Part shown: positions 36,886 through 48,786 of the stretch, in pieces
Layout of the letters: every line of letters begins with the position of its first letter
Position numbering within the stretch: position 1 is the first letter of the stretch
From: Odobenus rosmarus divergens
Lineage: Eukaryota; Chordata; Mammalia; Carnivora; Odobenidae
DNA length: 64,000 nt
Direction: 5' to 3'
Assembly: GCF_000321225.1 (NCBI RefSeq)
Contig: NW_004450944.1
Location: 382,524-446,523, forward strand
The notes under the pieces: generated by a model
Seen by the model: only the letters and a program-made list of their open reading frames with translations
Databases searched by the model: none
Told to the model about the DNA's origin: nothing
Translations under genes and position numbers: made by a program

Positions 36886-38317
36886 AAATATTGTGTCACA
36901 GCTTAATTTGCCACTTTTTTTTCTGCCTAGTACATAAAATAAAGGTACACCTTATAAATGACGGCACCTTAGATTTGATAAAGTGACTAACTCACTTGTT
37001 TTTAATTAAGGAACTGCCCTGAACAAGCCACTCACAAAATCATTAAAAGTATGATTTCTTTGATGCGTACATGAGCACTGGCCAGGGAGATCCATTGTTG
37101 ACTTTTCAGAGACACAGATTCACTGATCCCCAATGTCCGACATGCTGGCACGTGTACCAAGATAACTCAGATGGCTCCATGTCCCTCCCTTCCTACCGGG
37201 AGGCAAGCATTTAGAAATGTCCTTGGAGCCTCTGCATCACATTCATTGAATCTCGTCTGGCATGTTTCCACTACTCGACACTCCAGGTATTATCTTCAAT
37301 ACAGTGTCACCCACAAACTGAAGAAATGACTTCTCTAGTGTGAACACAGAGGGAAAGGCAGGAATGAAGCAAATCCATGGCAGGGAAATGGTTTGCAGGA
37401 TCAATGACCTGACTTTGTATTGTTCTCAAAGCACAAATTACTAATATGTTACACATGTATCTCTTGAAAAACTTCATTGCTGCTTAATCATTCTCAATTT
37501 TTATATCCCCCATGAAAGACCCACTTGTGATCAAATAAAATGAAGGTATGGCCTCAAAGGTTTTGCAAACACTCAAATTCAAAAGAGATGGAGGGCACTC
37601 CTCCTGTTAAAGTATACCCTTCTGAAATGATGGCATTCTCCTACAGGTACCTGAAAATAAAAATGGTCCTCCAGGCATGAAATGAAAAATGCATGTATGT
37701 ATGTGTTTATAAAATAGAATTTGACTCTGAGTGTCTTAATAATTATGTAAGGAATCAGAGAAATATATGAAATAATCTGTGATAAGTTTACTTTCTTGAG
37801 ATTTTTGTTAATTTCAAAAAAAGAAGAAGTTGTATCATTGGTTATTTTCCCTTTCTAAAGAAGTAAGAGTAAGGTTTATGGAGAATATATTGGGTATCAT
37901 TTATCTGAATGCTACTTGCTTAAAGAAATAGGTCTTCAGGTCATACTTCTCTTTCCATCCCACATCATAAAGGGTGGGACATATGGCTTATCAGGGATGC
38001 CCAAACAGTTGAAATGCTTGACAATATTTTGCATTTAATATCCGGGAAGTAGACTGGAATCTGCCCTTATTCCTATTGAAGCAACTTACAAATACATAGC
38101 AGAGAGTTACAATGTCACAGTATCATGTCCCCAGTCAGAGAAGTAACTGGAAAAAGTATTTGTATGAAATCAATATTCTAGCAGTAAAGCCAGTCTAACT
38201 TGGTGGAGAAGGCAGTTGGATATTTGGGATGATTCCAAGGGCATCAGAATAAACCCATTCAGTATCCTGATGCCTGAAATTCTTCCATCAAAACTTTAAC
38301 ATAGAGCTTAATGCAAA

Positions 38318-38470
38318 ATGTCAACTCAACAAATACATATCATGTACCAAACACTGGTCTATGTGCTGAGGTAAGAATGAGGCATGATTCCCATCTTTAA
38401 TTCTCATTAAGTCAGGTGACAGACTTATAAACAAATAAAATGCAGTATATAAAATGCAGTGATAAGGGTA
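38318..38470 (+). repeat. Ancient mammalian interspersed repeat, family unresolved
   Basis: 'gtaccaaacactggtctatg', 'gattcccatctttaattctc' and 'aaaatgcagtgataagggta' match the same type as 10020-10500. Confidence 0.5.
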
Positions 38471-39958
38471 GTGTGTCAGGAAGCTATTGCTGTTTAACAA
38501 ACCAATCCAAAATTTAGTGGATGGAAAGAACACACATTCCTTCAGTTCATGATACTGTGGGTTGGCAGTATAGGCTGTGCAGAGCTAGGCAATTCTGCAT
38601 TTCTCGATGCAGCTGACGTTTGGGTGGTCTGGGATGGCAAGGAAGTCTTTCTGGAGAAAATGCCAACTGAGCTGGATTTAGAAGGATCAATAAATGCCCA
38701 GATGGACAAGGGAGAGAACTTTCTGGATGAGAGGGAAAAGCCAGGATAAGGGTCTGGAAGGGTGATACCTCCCACTGAAATACAAATCAGTCTCTATAAA
38801 TGCATTTTCAGAGGCTGTCCTGAGAAGGCAGAATGGTCCTGCCTGGGCAATCTAGAAGGTGAGGTGGACACAGAAGGGAAGGGAGAGGCGGAGCAAGGGT
38901 CAAGAGAGAAGGCTGGGAGAGAAAGCCCACAACCAACTGTGTTCATGCTGCCATCTCCCACCTCTGGGCACAGAATAAGATGAGAACTTTCCATTCTCCT
39001 AGGGGAGAGGCTGTTTGCTCAGGTCTCATACATGGCTATTTGCGCTGCTGGTTTAGACCTCTAGTTCATTTGTTAGGAAAATGACAATCATAGAGGAAAA
39101 AAAGTCATTTTCCTGAGCCCCTCTGCCCAAGTGAGTGCTGTTTCCCAGATACAGCTTTTCAATCATGCTGTCTCCCTTTGGTTTCTTTATTTTCACCCCT
39201 GGTGATTTTCAACATGCTGGCATGTCCTGGGAGCAAGCTAAAATGCCTGACCCTCTTTTTCATTTGGAAGGTGTGCCTTCAACACACTTTCAGTCTTTCA
39301 ATTAGGCTCATTATTCCAATTGTACCTCTGAGTTAGTCTGAAGAAATTAAGTCTGTCTCTTTCATCTCAATGCAAACAATGGTTTGTATTCTTTTTCACA
39401 TGACTTGAAAACTCTGCACACCAAAAGGTTCCCTCGGCTTTTTTGTGAGAGCAGTGCGCAGTGATTGTTTGGAGAGAAGAAGCCTTTCTGAAAATTCCTA
39501 TGGAGAATGCTAAGGCTAAAAACAAAGTTCAAAGGAATTTGGTCAGAATCAATGGGATAGCCTTTTGGTTCAAGAGGAAGGAAGACAACAAACCAGCTTC
39601 TTTAGAAATTGAAAAGAAGGGAGCTAAGCAGATACCCCACAGGAAGAAACTGACAAACAATAAATGGGAGTGGCCACTGCCCAATTAAAGTAGAGATACA
39701 TTTTAAAAAAGCACGGGAGGCTAATTTCAGTCATTCAGGTGCTTCACATCGGAGCAGGGAAAGTAAAAGTCTTGGTCCCACTGCTAATTCTTGAGCCCAT
39801 TGCATGGAAGAAATTAGTTCAGAAAATTTCCATTTTCCTTCTTCTCCTCATTCTTTGAATCAATTCCTAATGATTTTGACAACACTTTTTAGAAATGCTA
39901 ATTCCATGCTCTCAACAGAAACTTCTCCCAAATAAGCATTTAAGTATCTGAAATTACA

Positions 39959-39983
39959 ACACACACACACACACACACACACA
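39959..39983 (+). repeat. (CA)n microsatellite
   Basis: About twelve CA units. Confidence 0.9.
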
Positions 39984-40359
39984 GCAATAACAATCCTGCT
40001 GTAATTAATTAGTACAAAAGGCCTTGCCATGCCTGGAAGGGGCTTGCCACTTATGTGGGAACCACCTATGGGATGGCAGGTGTGGTTTTCGGGGTCCTTG
40101 GGACTCCACACACACAAAATCAAGCAGGAGTCCTCAGGAGAATGTTCCCTTTGCTTTACCTTGTTCTATATTCAAACACAAAACTATTTTCGAAAAGAAA
40201 TCCCCTAAAATCCCTCTCGGTGGGATGGAAGGGAATAGGCAAGCATATTACCCTGTCTTTACACCTGGGCACCACTGACATCATGCTTCAGTGCAAAGCC
40301 AGGCCCGCACTTTTAATTTCTCACATGCACGTCAGCGGTAAACAGTCCCAGCGTTCGTG

Positions 40360-40760
40360 TTAATGACACCATCTGGCGCCTCCCATAACTGTGTAGCATT
40401 CGGCTTCCAAACAAGATGTAATGGCAGCAACACATGAAACCCACTGACATTTACAGTAAGGAAATTTATTATCAGTCATCGGTTTGGTATAAATGTGTTT
40501 GCATGACTGCTGGGGCTATAAAATCGTCACCTTTGCCAGGCAAGCGAAGGTGCAATAAATAATGGATTTTAAGCCATGCATGTACTACCAAATCATTAAA
40601 CATTTATCACACGGGCACAATAGCATCTTCAGCAACAGTTACCACTTGAAAAATTAATGCCACTTTGGAGGGTTAAATGAAAACCACTTAGTCTAAGCTT
40701 TAATGATTTTTAATATGGTTTGGTATAAAATACAAGGATTTTTTCATTTTTATTCTTCAG
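40360..40760. promoter_or_regulatory. Possible conserved non-coding element (putative)
   Basis: A non-repetitive stretch with many short factor-like motifs: ggtaaaca, taatgacac, cactgacatttac, caataaataatgg, aaattaatgccac and aatgatttttaatatgg. No repeat or coding signal was recognised. Regulatory function is inferred from texture alone. Confidence 0.25.
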
Positions 40761-42521
40761 CTGAATATGATATATATGGAAATACCTCTTTTATGATAAT
40801 GTTATCATGAGGTACCACCACCCCATGCTCTTTTGTTAAAAAAAAGACTCAAAAATATAAGCTGAAATGTTTCTTGAAAAAAATCATTATTAAAACCTTT
40901 TCAAAACTAGAAATGACAGAAGAAAGGTTCTTTAGGAATCAGATGGCATTCTTCCCTTTAAAATCCTTAATGGATTAGTCAGTATGGTTGCAATTAAATC
41001 ATTTTAGCTTTGAATTAAGGAAATAAGTAAGTATTAAGTCAAAACCCACCAAATCCCTCGAGTAATCTGGCCACATTTGTCCCTATTACTTACTCCTTTA
41101 AAATACTCTCCCTACGGGGGGCCTAATGATTTTCTCTTATATATTTGTTCATTGGGAATCCATGGCTTAAAAAAAAAATCCACGGAAGTAATAATTCAAA
41201 ATTCATACAAATAGACTGGGGGGATGGTTATTTGCTTTATGGAGAATTTATCAAAGGAAATGTTCAAAGGAACAAAGAGGAACCTAGGTGGGAACTAGTT
41301 ATTTATTTTCTTCCTGATCACGGAACTGTGGAGGTGGGAAGTCAGGGGCTGCCGTTACACAAGCCTCCCTGTGTGGGAGGTCAACCAGCAAGCCAGGCCT
41401 GACCTGAGACAGTGTGCCCAAGAAGCCCTATCACAGGATGCAACAAGGAGGACAGGTTGTTAAAACACCACCATCTTAACACGTGAAATGACCACCTAGC
41501 AAGAGGAAACCGAGCCAGCTCTATGTTTGGTGTGTGGCACTGTTTTTGAAAACACAGTTTTAGGCAGAAGTCAATAAATGACTGAATTAGAAATTTCTAG
41601 CTCAGCTTCTGAGTGAGGCTTAGCTCCTTGGTGAGAGCTATTCTGCAGTTTTTATGGGCCCCCAGCACTGGGATTTCCCTCCCCTTCCCATGCACACACC
41701 CAAAACAGGGAGCAGAGGAGAGAGCCCTGGGAGGGGTATCCCTGGAAGGAGGGGCAAGATGTTCTGCACAGCACATCAGGAGGCCTGCTCCTGATCTTGA
41801 ATCAATGGAAGGAAGTGTGGAGATTTCAATGCCTTCATTTCTGGTAACGTCTAAGTGGGTCAGGGGTTTGCCCTTCTCTGTGTGCCTTAGAACTGAAATC
41901 CAAGGTTTGGTTAAGGTGAGGGCTTTCTCGGCTGTTAGGGAGAAATCCTGTGGAGAGCGTCCATCCTCTGGAGAACAGGAATGAAGAGATCCCTGCAATG
42001 CCCCCCCCCATGAATACACACATGTGCACCCGTCTGCTGGTCCCAAGTCACAGATGGAGAGCATCCAGGCCCAGCCTGAGCAGACAGAGTGGGTGGCCAC
42101 TTGCCCTGCATCGCTGTCCATACCAGGGAGGCATCATTGTTTTCATCCATTACATGATAGAACGACTCGCGTGACTAACTAGTGGGATTGGGTGGAAGTT
42201 AACCCAATCCACTGGGATTGTTGTACTATCATGAAATAACACGTATTCCTTGAGCCTAGAAGTACCAAGTAGGGGAATTCTTCTAAAGCGGTTTCTCTCA
42301 TCCAGTATCCTATGTGAGGGCCACACACCGGCCTGGTCCTTCCATCTGTCACTAATTAATTTAAATATTTCCTAGAGTTCTTGCTGTCCTATTATGTGTT
42401 CTGAAAATGACTATCAGGACTCTCCCAGTGGTTGAGAATCAATGAATAACACCAAGAAGACCTTGCTCGTTTCTTTCAAAGTTATGTCAGCTCCCACATA
42501 CTTTATTAATCACTCTGCCTC

Positions 42522-42538
42522 CGTGTGTGTGTGTGTCA

Positions 42539-42570
<32 letters not shown>

Positions 42571-42580
42571 AAGAGAGAGC
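42522..42580 (+). repeat. (GT)n(GA)n compound microsatellite
   Basis: GT units with one 'ca' interruption pass into GA/GAAA units. Confidence 0.9.
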
Positions 42581-43288
42581 ATGCACATGTGAGAGCATAC
42601 CATGGCAAAAACAGCTCTCCTGAGGGTGTGACACAAGCCAACAGCCTGAATGCAACTGTGAAATGAAAAAACAGTTAACAATGAAGGAAGAGAAACAAAA
42701 AGCAATTCAACAGATGCATGTCATTCTTACTCTTCAGTGTGGATCGGTTTTTCTTGTTAATTATATCACCTATTCTTTCCTTATATTGATAATTACATAA
42801 TTACATGAAACAGATGGGTGACAGAATGCACCCAGATGGCGAGAACGTAAACAGGCTTACAAATTGCTTATTCTTGAGCATATTATAAAGAATTATTTAA
42901 TAATACATAGATTTCTATACTCCACACATCTGTTAAGTAAAGCCTTCAAAATAGCAGTTACTTTGTCATTTTTTTCTTAAACAGATACAAAGCCCTCCCC
43001 AGGAATTCCTAGGAGGCCAACTGCCATCTAGGTAAAATATTTAACCTTTTCCAAACATTTGGATACCTGAAATTCTAAACTCTTATCTGAGTGGGGTTTT
43101 TTTTCCACCTTTATTAAAAAAATAGAAGTCACTGTTTCAAGGGGTGTTACAACTCCACATAGCTCTGGTTCAGCTTTGAGCAAGCTTATGGAAGGTTAAC
43201 AAGAAAAAGAAGGTTTAAATACAAAATTTGAAACGTTTACTGCATCTGTTGGGCTTCTTGCATGAAATTCATTTAAAATAACTGTGAA

Positions 43289-43480
43289 GGGGCACCTGGG
43301 TGCCTCAGTCAGTTGAGCCTCTGCCTTTGGCTCAGGTCATGATCCCAGGGTCCTAGGATTGAGCCCCGCATCAGGCTCCCTGCTCAGTGGGGAGCCTGCT
43401 TCTCCCTCTCCCTCTGCAGCTCCCCCTGCTTGTGTTCTCTCTCACTCTTTCTCTCAAATAAATAAATGATATCTTAAAAA
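43289..43480 (+). mobile_element. CAN-SINE
   Basis: A plus-strand copy with 'ggggcacctgggtgcctcag' head and 'caaataaataaatgatatct' tail. Flanks 'aaataactgtgaa' and 'aaataactgaa' suggest a target duplication with a small deletion. Confidence 0.88.
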
Positions 43481-43639
43481 AATAACTGAAATCAAAGGCA
43501 AAGTATCAGTGCTGTGTCATTGGGTGTGTCCCCATGGGAGTACGCCCAGGTGGAGGTAGTTCTCCCATGGGAGCAAGGGGCAGGCCCAAGGACCATCTAG
43601 GTTTCAGACAGGTATGAAGAAGGGAAATCAGCTCCTTCT

Positions 43640-43935
43640 TCCTGGCCCTTGCACCACCCCTCTGCCCCCTCAGGTCAGGCCTTTGCTTAAATGACCCTCA
43701 CCAGAGAGGTTTTCCCCACTCCACTCCCCCACCCCTCATCCTCCATCCCCTCCCAGCCTTTCTTCTTGCCACCACCTGGCACAAGTCTGTCTGTCCTGTC
43801 TGTCTGTCCATTGTGTGCCTCTCTCACTGCAACATAGGCACCAGGATGGCAGGAATTTGTCCCCTTTAGTGTTGCAGCCCCAGGGCCAAGAGCAGGGCCC
43901 ACTCCATGGTCAGCACACAATAAATACTGATATGA
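43640..43935 (+). mobile_element. LINE-2 3' end
   Basis: 'caggcctttgcttaaatgac', 'ctccactcccccacccctca', 'caccaggatggcaggaattt' and 'agcacacaataaatactgat' follow the L2 3' end. Confidence 0.75.
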
Positions 43936-44296
43936 AGTTCAAATGACATAAATTAAGTCACCACCTCAGAACTTCCTAACCAGAGATGCAGAACAGGTCC
44001 TGGGTCCATGTTTAGGCAGAGGAGTCTGTCCAGGCAGGGCAGAGGTTATTCCATGAATGGTAGATTCAAACCCCAGTGTGTATCAGAGTCTAGACAAGTG
44101 ATGTGCTGGGGTGGAGAAGCCAGTTCAGGGAAGGACAAACCCACTTGGCTCTGGGGGAGAACCTGGAGAGAGGAGGCAGGGGTGAGGAACAGGACTGCAG
44201 AATCATGTGTACTCTGGGATTTGATTATGTATCATATACATGTGCCCGGACTTCCAGCACTCTCTAAGACAATGTTTGGATGGTGATTCTGTGTAC

Positions 44297-44348
44297 TGTG
44301 TGTGTGGGGGGGGGGGGAGGGAGGGAGAGGGAGAAGGAGAAGGAGAGA
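44297..44348 (+). repeat. G-rich tract (GT, poly-G, GGGA, GGA)
   Basis: A (GT)n run, thirteen G in a row, then 'agggagggagagggagaagg'. It could form a G-quadruplex on the plus strand. Confidence 0.85.
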
Positions 44349-44434
44349 GGTTGGTTCAAGGTTGGCACTTTAGAAGATGGACTTGAAACCTAACTATGTG
44401 GTTTATCAATAAAAAGAGCTCCTTGACCAGGGGC

Positions 44435-44515
44435 GCCTGTGGGGATTAAATGAGCTCATTCTTATAAAGAATATGGAATAGTGCCTTTCAAATAAAACAC
44501 AAATGTTAACTCTTA
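44435..44515 (+). mobile_element. MIR 3' part
   Basis: 'gggattaaatgagctcattc' then 'atagtgcctttcaaataaaa' is the 3' end of a MIR. Confidence 0.5.
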
Positions 44516-45490
44516 TTAGCATTTCTCTTGACTTTCCTTCATTTTTCTTACTTTTAGCATATTTTTTATTTGCAGAGAAATATGAGACCAATTAAATAAT
44601 TTCATTGAATTATTTAATGTTTTCCTATGTTTTATTTTGCAAAGGATGATATTCAGAACTTTTTTCTAAATTCCCTCTAACACCAGCACAACTACTTCTG
44701 TTTGTATGTATTTCCTTCCTGCTTTTGTCATACGAATGCATATTTTTATATAGTTAAAATAAGTCCCTAATTAAATAACAAAAACAAAATTTAAAAGATG
44801 CATTTGATTACTTAGGGCCTGGAGATTTTTTTGGAATTTGGGCTTGGTGGGCTGTATCCCCCATCTGCTCTCCAGTGGGGCAGGTCACCAGAAGGCAAGC
44901 ATGCTGGGAAAGAAAAGCCAAGCCGCTCATGTCCTGTCTCACCTCATGCTCAAGGGAAACCGGATCTCAGCCTGGCTGAGAGGGGCCAAGGGTTCTTGGG
45001 CCCTAGGCAGCATCCTCCAGAGCAAACAGCTCCCACACAGCAAAACACATAGGGAGAGGAGAGATGGTAGAAAAATCCCCATGAAGAATAGAGTCAGGTG
45101 CCTACACCTGCCAAGATAAAAGGGATGACGAACCAGGGTCATGGGCAGGGCACTGGGCATACAGTTGAACCTAGCCACCCAAACGCCTTCAGAGTCTGGC
45201 ATTTGCTCCTGCCTTTGGGGTGAATCAGATTACACAGGTGTGTATCTATCTGTGTGTCTATTCCCCTATTGACAACACAAAGGGAGGGGTGAGCTTTAGA
45301 AGTCACACGGCCCAGGGGGCCACTAGCTGGGGTCCTACCAACACAGAGTGACTGCAGACCCAGTGTGTGGGGAAGGAAGCTGTCTAGTAAACTAATTAAA
45401 ATAGTGGCCAATTATATATAATTCCACAAGACACTATCAGACATCACTTGTGACCTGCTCACAAATTAAACTTGTGATAGAAAATGCCTG

Positions 45491-45596
45491 GGGGGTGCCT
45501 GGGTGGCTCAGTCGGTTAAGCGTCCAATCTCAGCCCAAATCTTGACCTCAGGGTCGTGAGTTCAAGTCCCGTGTTGGGCTCCATGCTGGGCGTGGA
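45491..45596 (+). mobile_element. CAN-SINE head of an older subfamily
   Basis: It starts 'gggtgcctgggtggctcagt' and continues to 'ccatgctgggcgtggag', a different middle from the other copies here ('caatctcagcccaaatcttg'). The usual pyrimidine-rich part is absent and a long GA/GAAA tract follows at once. Confidence 0.82.
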
Positions 45597-45643
45597 GAAG
45601 AGAGAGAGAGAGAGAAAGAAAGAGAGAAAGAAAGAGAGAGAGA

Positions 45644-45720
<77 letters not shown>

Positions 45721-45768
45721 GAAAGGAAGGAAGGAAGGAAGGAAGGAAGAGAGAGAGGAAAAGAAAAG
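45597..45768 (+). repeat. Purine tract (GA)n/(GAAA)n/(GGAA)n
   Basis: About 170 bases without a pyrimidine on the plus strand, mostly tandem GAAA with a GGAA segment near 45724-45747. It grew from or beside the SINE tail. On the other strand it gives meaningless Phe/Leu/Ser-rich frames. Confidence 0.95.
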
Positions 45769-45876
45769 TGCATGGTTCAATTTTTAAAATCAACAATCGT
45801 CTCCGGTTACACTGGAGCGCTGTACTGAGGGTCAGTGAATGGTGGTGACAATGGGGATGGGTTGGGCCAGCGGAGC

Positions 45877-46304
45877 ATCACCACGGTGACAGGAGAGTGC
45901 TGCCTGAGACTGGCTCTCTGGCAGCGTGGCTCCTTTCGGTTAAACACATAAACTACCATAAGAACCTCGATTATAACGACTACCATGGTGATCATTTCAA
46001 TGCACTGAATTATATTACAAAAACAGAACAAACAAAAGCCGGGACACGACTGAAGAGTGCGAGAAGTAGGAGCAATGGTATAGTATGTAATTTATGTTTA
46101 TTACCAGGGGTTTCAACCGCCTGAATGGCTCGGGCCTGCCAGCGCTGTGGTTGACTCATGTTTGAGACCGCCAACAAGTAGCAATAAAAAACCTTTATGG
46201 CTCCCACGCTCCTTCCATTCCTATTTATTCTATCTCTTTTTTTTCCTGTTTTTAAGCCACCCTTTTTGTTTTCTTCTTGCTTATTAGTTGGTTACCATGG
46301 AGAT
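45877..46304. promoter_or_regulatory. Three RFX X-box-like sites (putative)
   Basis: atcaccacggtgac (45877-45890), actaccatggtgat (45979-45992) and gttaccatggagat (46291-46304) each approach the X-box pattern GTYRCC-N(0-3)-RGYAAC with two or more deviations. RFX factors control ciliary genes, so the match fits the gene theme, but the sites lie deep in an intron. Function is inference only. Confidence 0.3.
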
Positions 46305-46777
46305 CGTGACATCAGTAATCTTGACTCAGCTTAATGGTCTGGAGGCAAGATAAAGGTTTTTCTTTTTCCTTAAAGAGCTTCGACCCCAGAGGACAGCAGC
46401 GGTGTGAGTATGGAAGGCTGAGGGCTTCGAGCTGCTCCTGTAACAGGGAGCAATGTGCCGGGACGGCAGGCTCCCTGGGCTGAGGCAGCCCACAGCGGGC
46501 AGGAAGGTAGCCGGCACTTCGGTTTCCGGGGCCCACTTACTCCTTTGCCTGTGATATACACAAGCGTCACTTTCCCTTCAGAGCTGGTGAGTGTGTCAGT
46601 GAAGACAACTAAACTCAGATGGCTTTATAAAAATCACTAAACTGCGGAAAACTTTCAATCCGCCTGAGCTCCTTGGGAATGTATAACCTCTCTAGGTTCC
46701 TGGTTGGCTTGTCTGTTTCCCTAGTCTTTCCCATCTCCCAAGAAAGCATATCCTACTTTTTAAAACTAGAATTTATT

Positions 46778-46952
46778 TATTTTTAAAATCATTTTATTTC
46801 TTGTCATCATGATAAGCATACTCTTTGATTCTTATCCCCTACGTCCCCCCTCCCCCCACCCCCTTCGCCTCTGGTAACCATCAGTTTGTTCTCTATAGTT
46901 AAGAGTCTGGTTCTTGGTTTGTCTCTCTCTCTCTTTCATTTTTTTCCTTTTT
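46778..46952 (-). mobile_element. Very short L1 3' fragment with target duplication
   Basis: This is a 175 bp piece of L1 3' UTR ('ggtaaccatcagtttgttct', 'tctctctctctctttcattt' on the plus strand). It is bounded by an exact 15 bp duplication aaactagaatttatt at 46763-46777 and 46953-46967. Confidence 0.8.
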
Positions 46953-48283
46953 AAACTAGAATTTATTAACAAGATACAACCTCTAAAAGCTTTCATGAGA
47001 AGACATAACAGATTTATAATATGTGCATCCATGGACAAAATTCACTTCATAATGACTAGAGCTATGTTTTTATAATTCCTCCATGGGCCGGAGGGAGGGG
47101 GCCAGCCCCATGGGGACCTTCTTGGTTTGTAGTCTGTGTGTATATTACTGTTATCATCATGGGGGGGCGCTATTTGATATTAACAGACGTATTTCATTCC
47201 TGTCCCTGTTGACTCATGGCCTCTTCTGACCCTTCAGGTAGCAGCCAGGGGATGCCAGCCATTGGACAGACAGCCGCAGGAGAGTAAGTGGGCCAGTTCT
47301 CTGCTTTTTCATTTCAAAACTGATGGCAGATTGAGAAAAGGTTTTTAAGTCTCAAAAAAGCCTGACTTTTGAGTATCAGAAGTCAGAGTTGATGCCTCAA
47401 ATGACAGATTTCAAAAGAACACATGGTGATAGCAACGTCTGTTGTCCCAAAACTGGAAAGGGGAGGAAAATAGGAGGAAAAGAGAGACAAGTACAGAACA
47501 GGTCTCTCCTTCCCTCTGGTTAAAGCCATAAAAGTGGAAGAAAGGGACAGGATCCTCACAGAGGTTCTGGAGAATATGGGAGCAGAGAGATCTGTGCCTC
47601 ACAGACATGCCCCTTTCCCCTGTTCTGAGAAGGGTGGAGATAGGGCTGAGGGTGGTGTCAGGGCAAGAAAGAAGATGAGGCAGGTCATGAGCTTCTCAAA
47701 GCCCAGAGGGGGGCAGGAGGGAGGGAGGCAGAGAGGGAAGCAGAGGGGGTGAACGGAAGACAGAGAGGGGTGTGGGGGAAAGGGATATATATTGAGAAAG
47801 AGCACACTGCAGTCAATACCATGCCTGACTCAAAAGTTCTCAAGGCCGTGAAGAGGGAATGTCCCCACTAGAAGTAGTTAAGTGCCAACTGAGGACCTGG
47901 ATGCCAAAATAAGGGATGGGTTGAGGACAAGCTGATGTTCTGAAACCCTGTGGATGCCTGTGAGGACACCCCACAATGGCTCCCCAACCCCTCTGTGCCC
48001 TCATGATGCCATGATGCTTCACGGGCTCCTGAGAACTGTGATGTTTTCCCCACTGACAAAAATAAATAAATAAATAAATGAGGGAAAATTCCTGAATGGA
48101 CTCCTTTTAAACTTTAAATTCCAATTTACTTGGAATTGATGGAGATTACTTCTCCCATCAGGTGGAGTGGAGACTCCACAGAGAGATTCAGTGGAGCCAG
48201 AAGAAAATGGAAGACTGCCATTTTGCAGACCTCATTATCTGACTTGTAACATTTATATCTGACAATAAGAAAGAGGGCTTCCT

Positions 48284-48486
48284 GGGGCACCTGAGTGGCT
48301 CAGATGGTTAAGCATCTGCCTTTGGCTTAGGTCATGATCCCGGGGTCATGGGATCGAGCCCCACATCGGGCTCCTGGCTCGGCAAGGAGCCTGCTTCTCC
48401 CTCTGCCTCCCTCCCTGCTCATGCTATCTCTCTCTGTATCTCTGTGTCTCAAATGAATAAATAAAATCTTTAAAAAAAAAAAAAGA
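48284..48486 (+). mobile_element. CAN-SINE
   Basis: Plus-strand SINE with an exact 17 bp target duplication aagaaagagggcttcct at 48267-48283 and 48487-48503. The long perfect duplication suggests a fairly recent insertion. Confidence 0.94.
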
Positions 48487-48635
48487 AAGAAAGAGGGCTT
48501 CCTGCATGCTGATGATTTACTTAGACAAAGCAAACCCATTGCAAAGGGAAATCATCTTTTTAAAGTGCGGAATCATAACTTTCATTTTCAAATTCTAAAA
48601 CTTCATGTTTTTTGATTCAAGAAAGAGTAGCTTTA

Positions 48636-48786
48636 CCTTTGACCTAGCAAAACAGTTTCCAGGAATTTACTGAAAGGAAGTAATGATGAATGTGCTCAAA
48701 AATAATAAGGATGGACTTGATAGTATTGTTCGTAATGATACAATTTGGATAGAAACTGAAATGACCAACATTAGGGAATTGGCTAC
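48636..48786 (+). mobile_element. Old L1 ORF2 3' fragment
   Basis: 'ttgacctagcaaaacagttt', 'ccaggaatttactgaaagga' and 'ggatggacttgatagtattg' follow the layout of the old-L1 ORF2 end. The match stops at about 48786 and a likely continuation appears at 50190. Confidence 0.6.

Noticed and set aside
42185..42210. 9 bp-arm hairpin ggattgggt / acccaatcc
   Set aside because: Short arms with an 8-base loop; expected by chance in a 64 kb window.
45516..45828. Lys/Glu/Arg-rich and Phe/Leu/Ser-rich frames
   Set aside because: They are translations of the purine tract next to a SINE.
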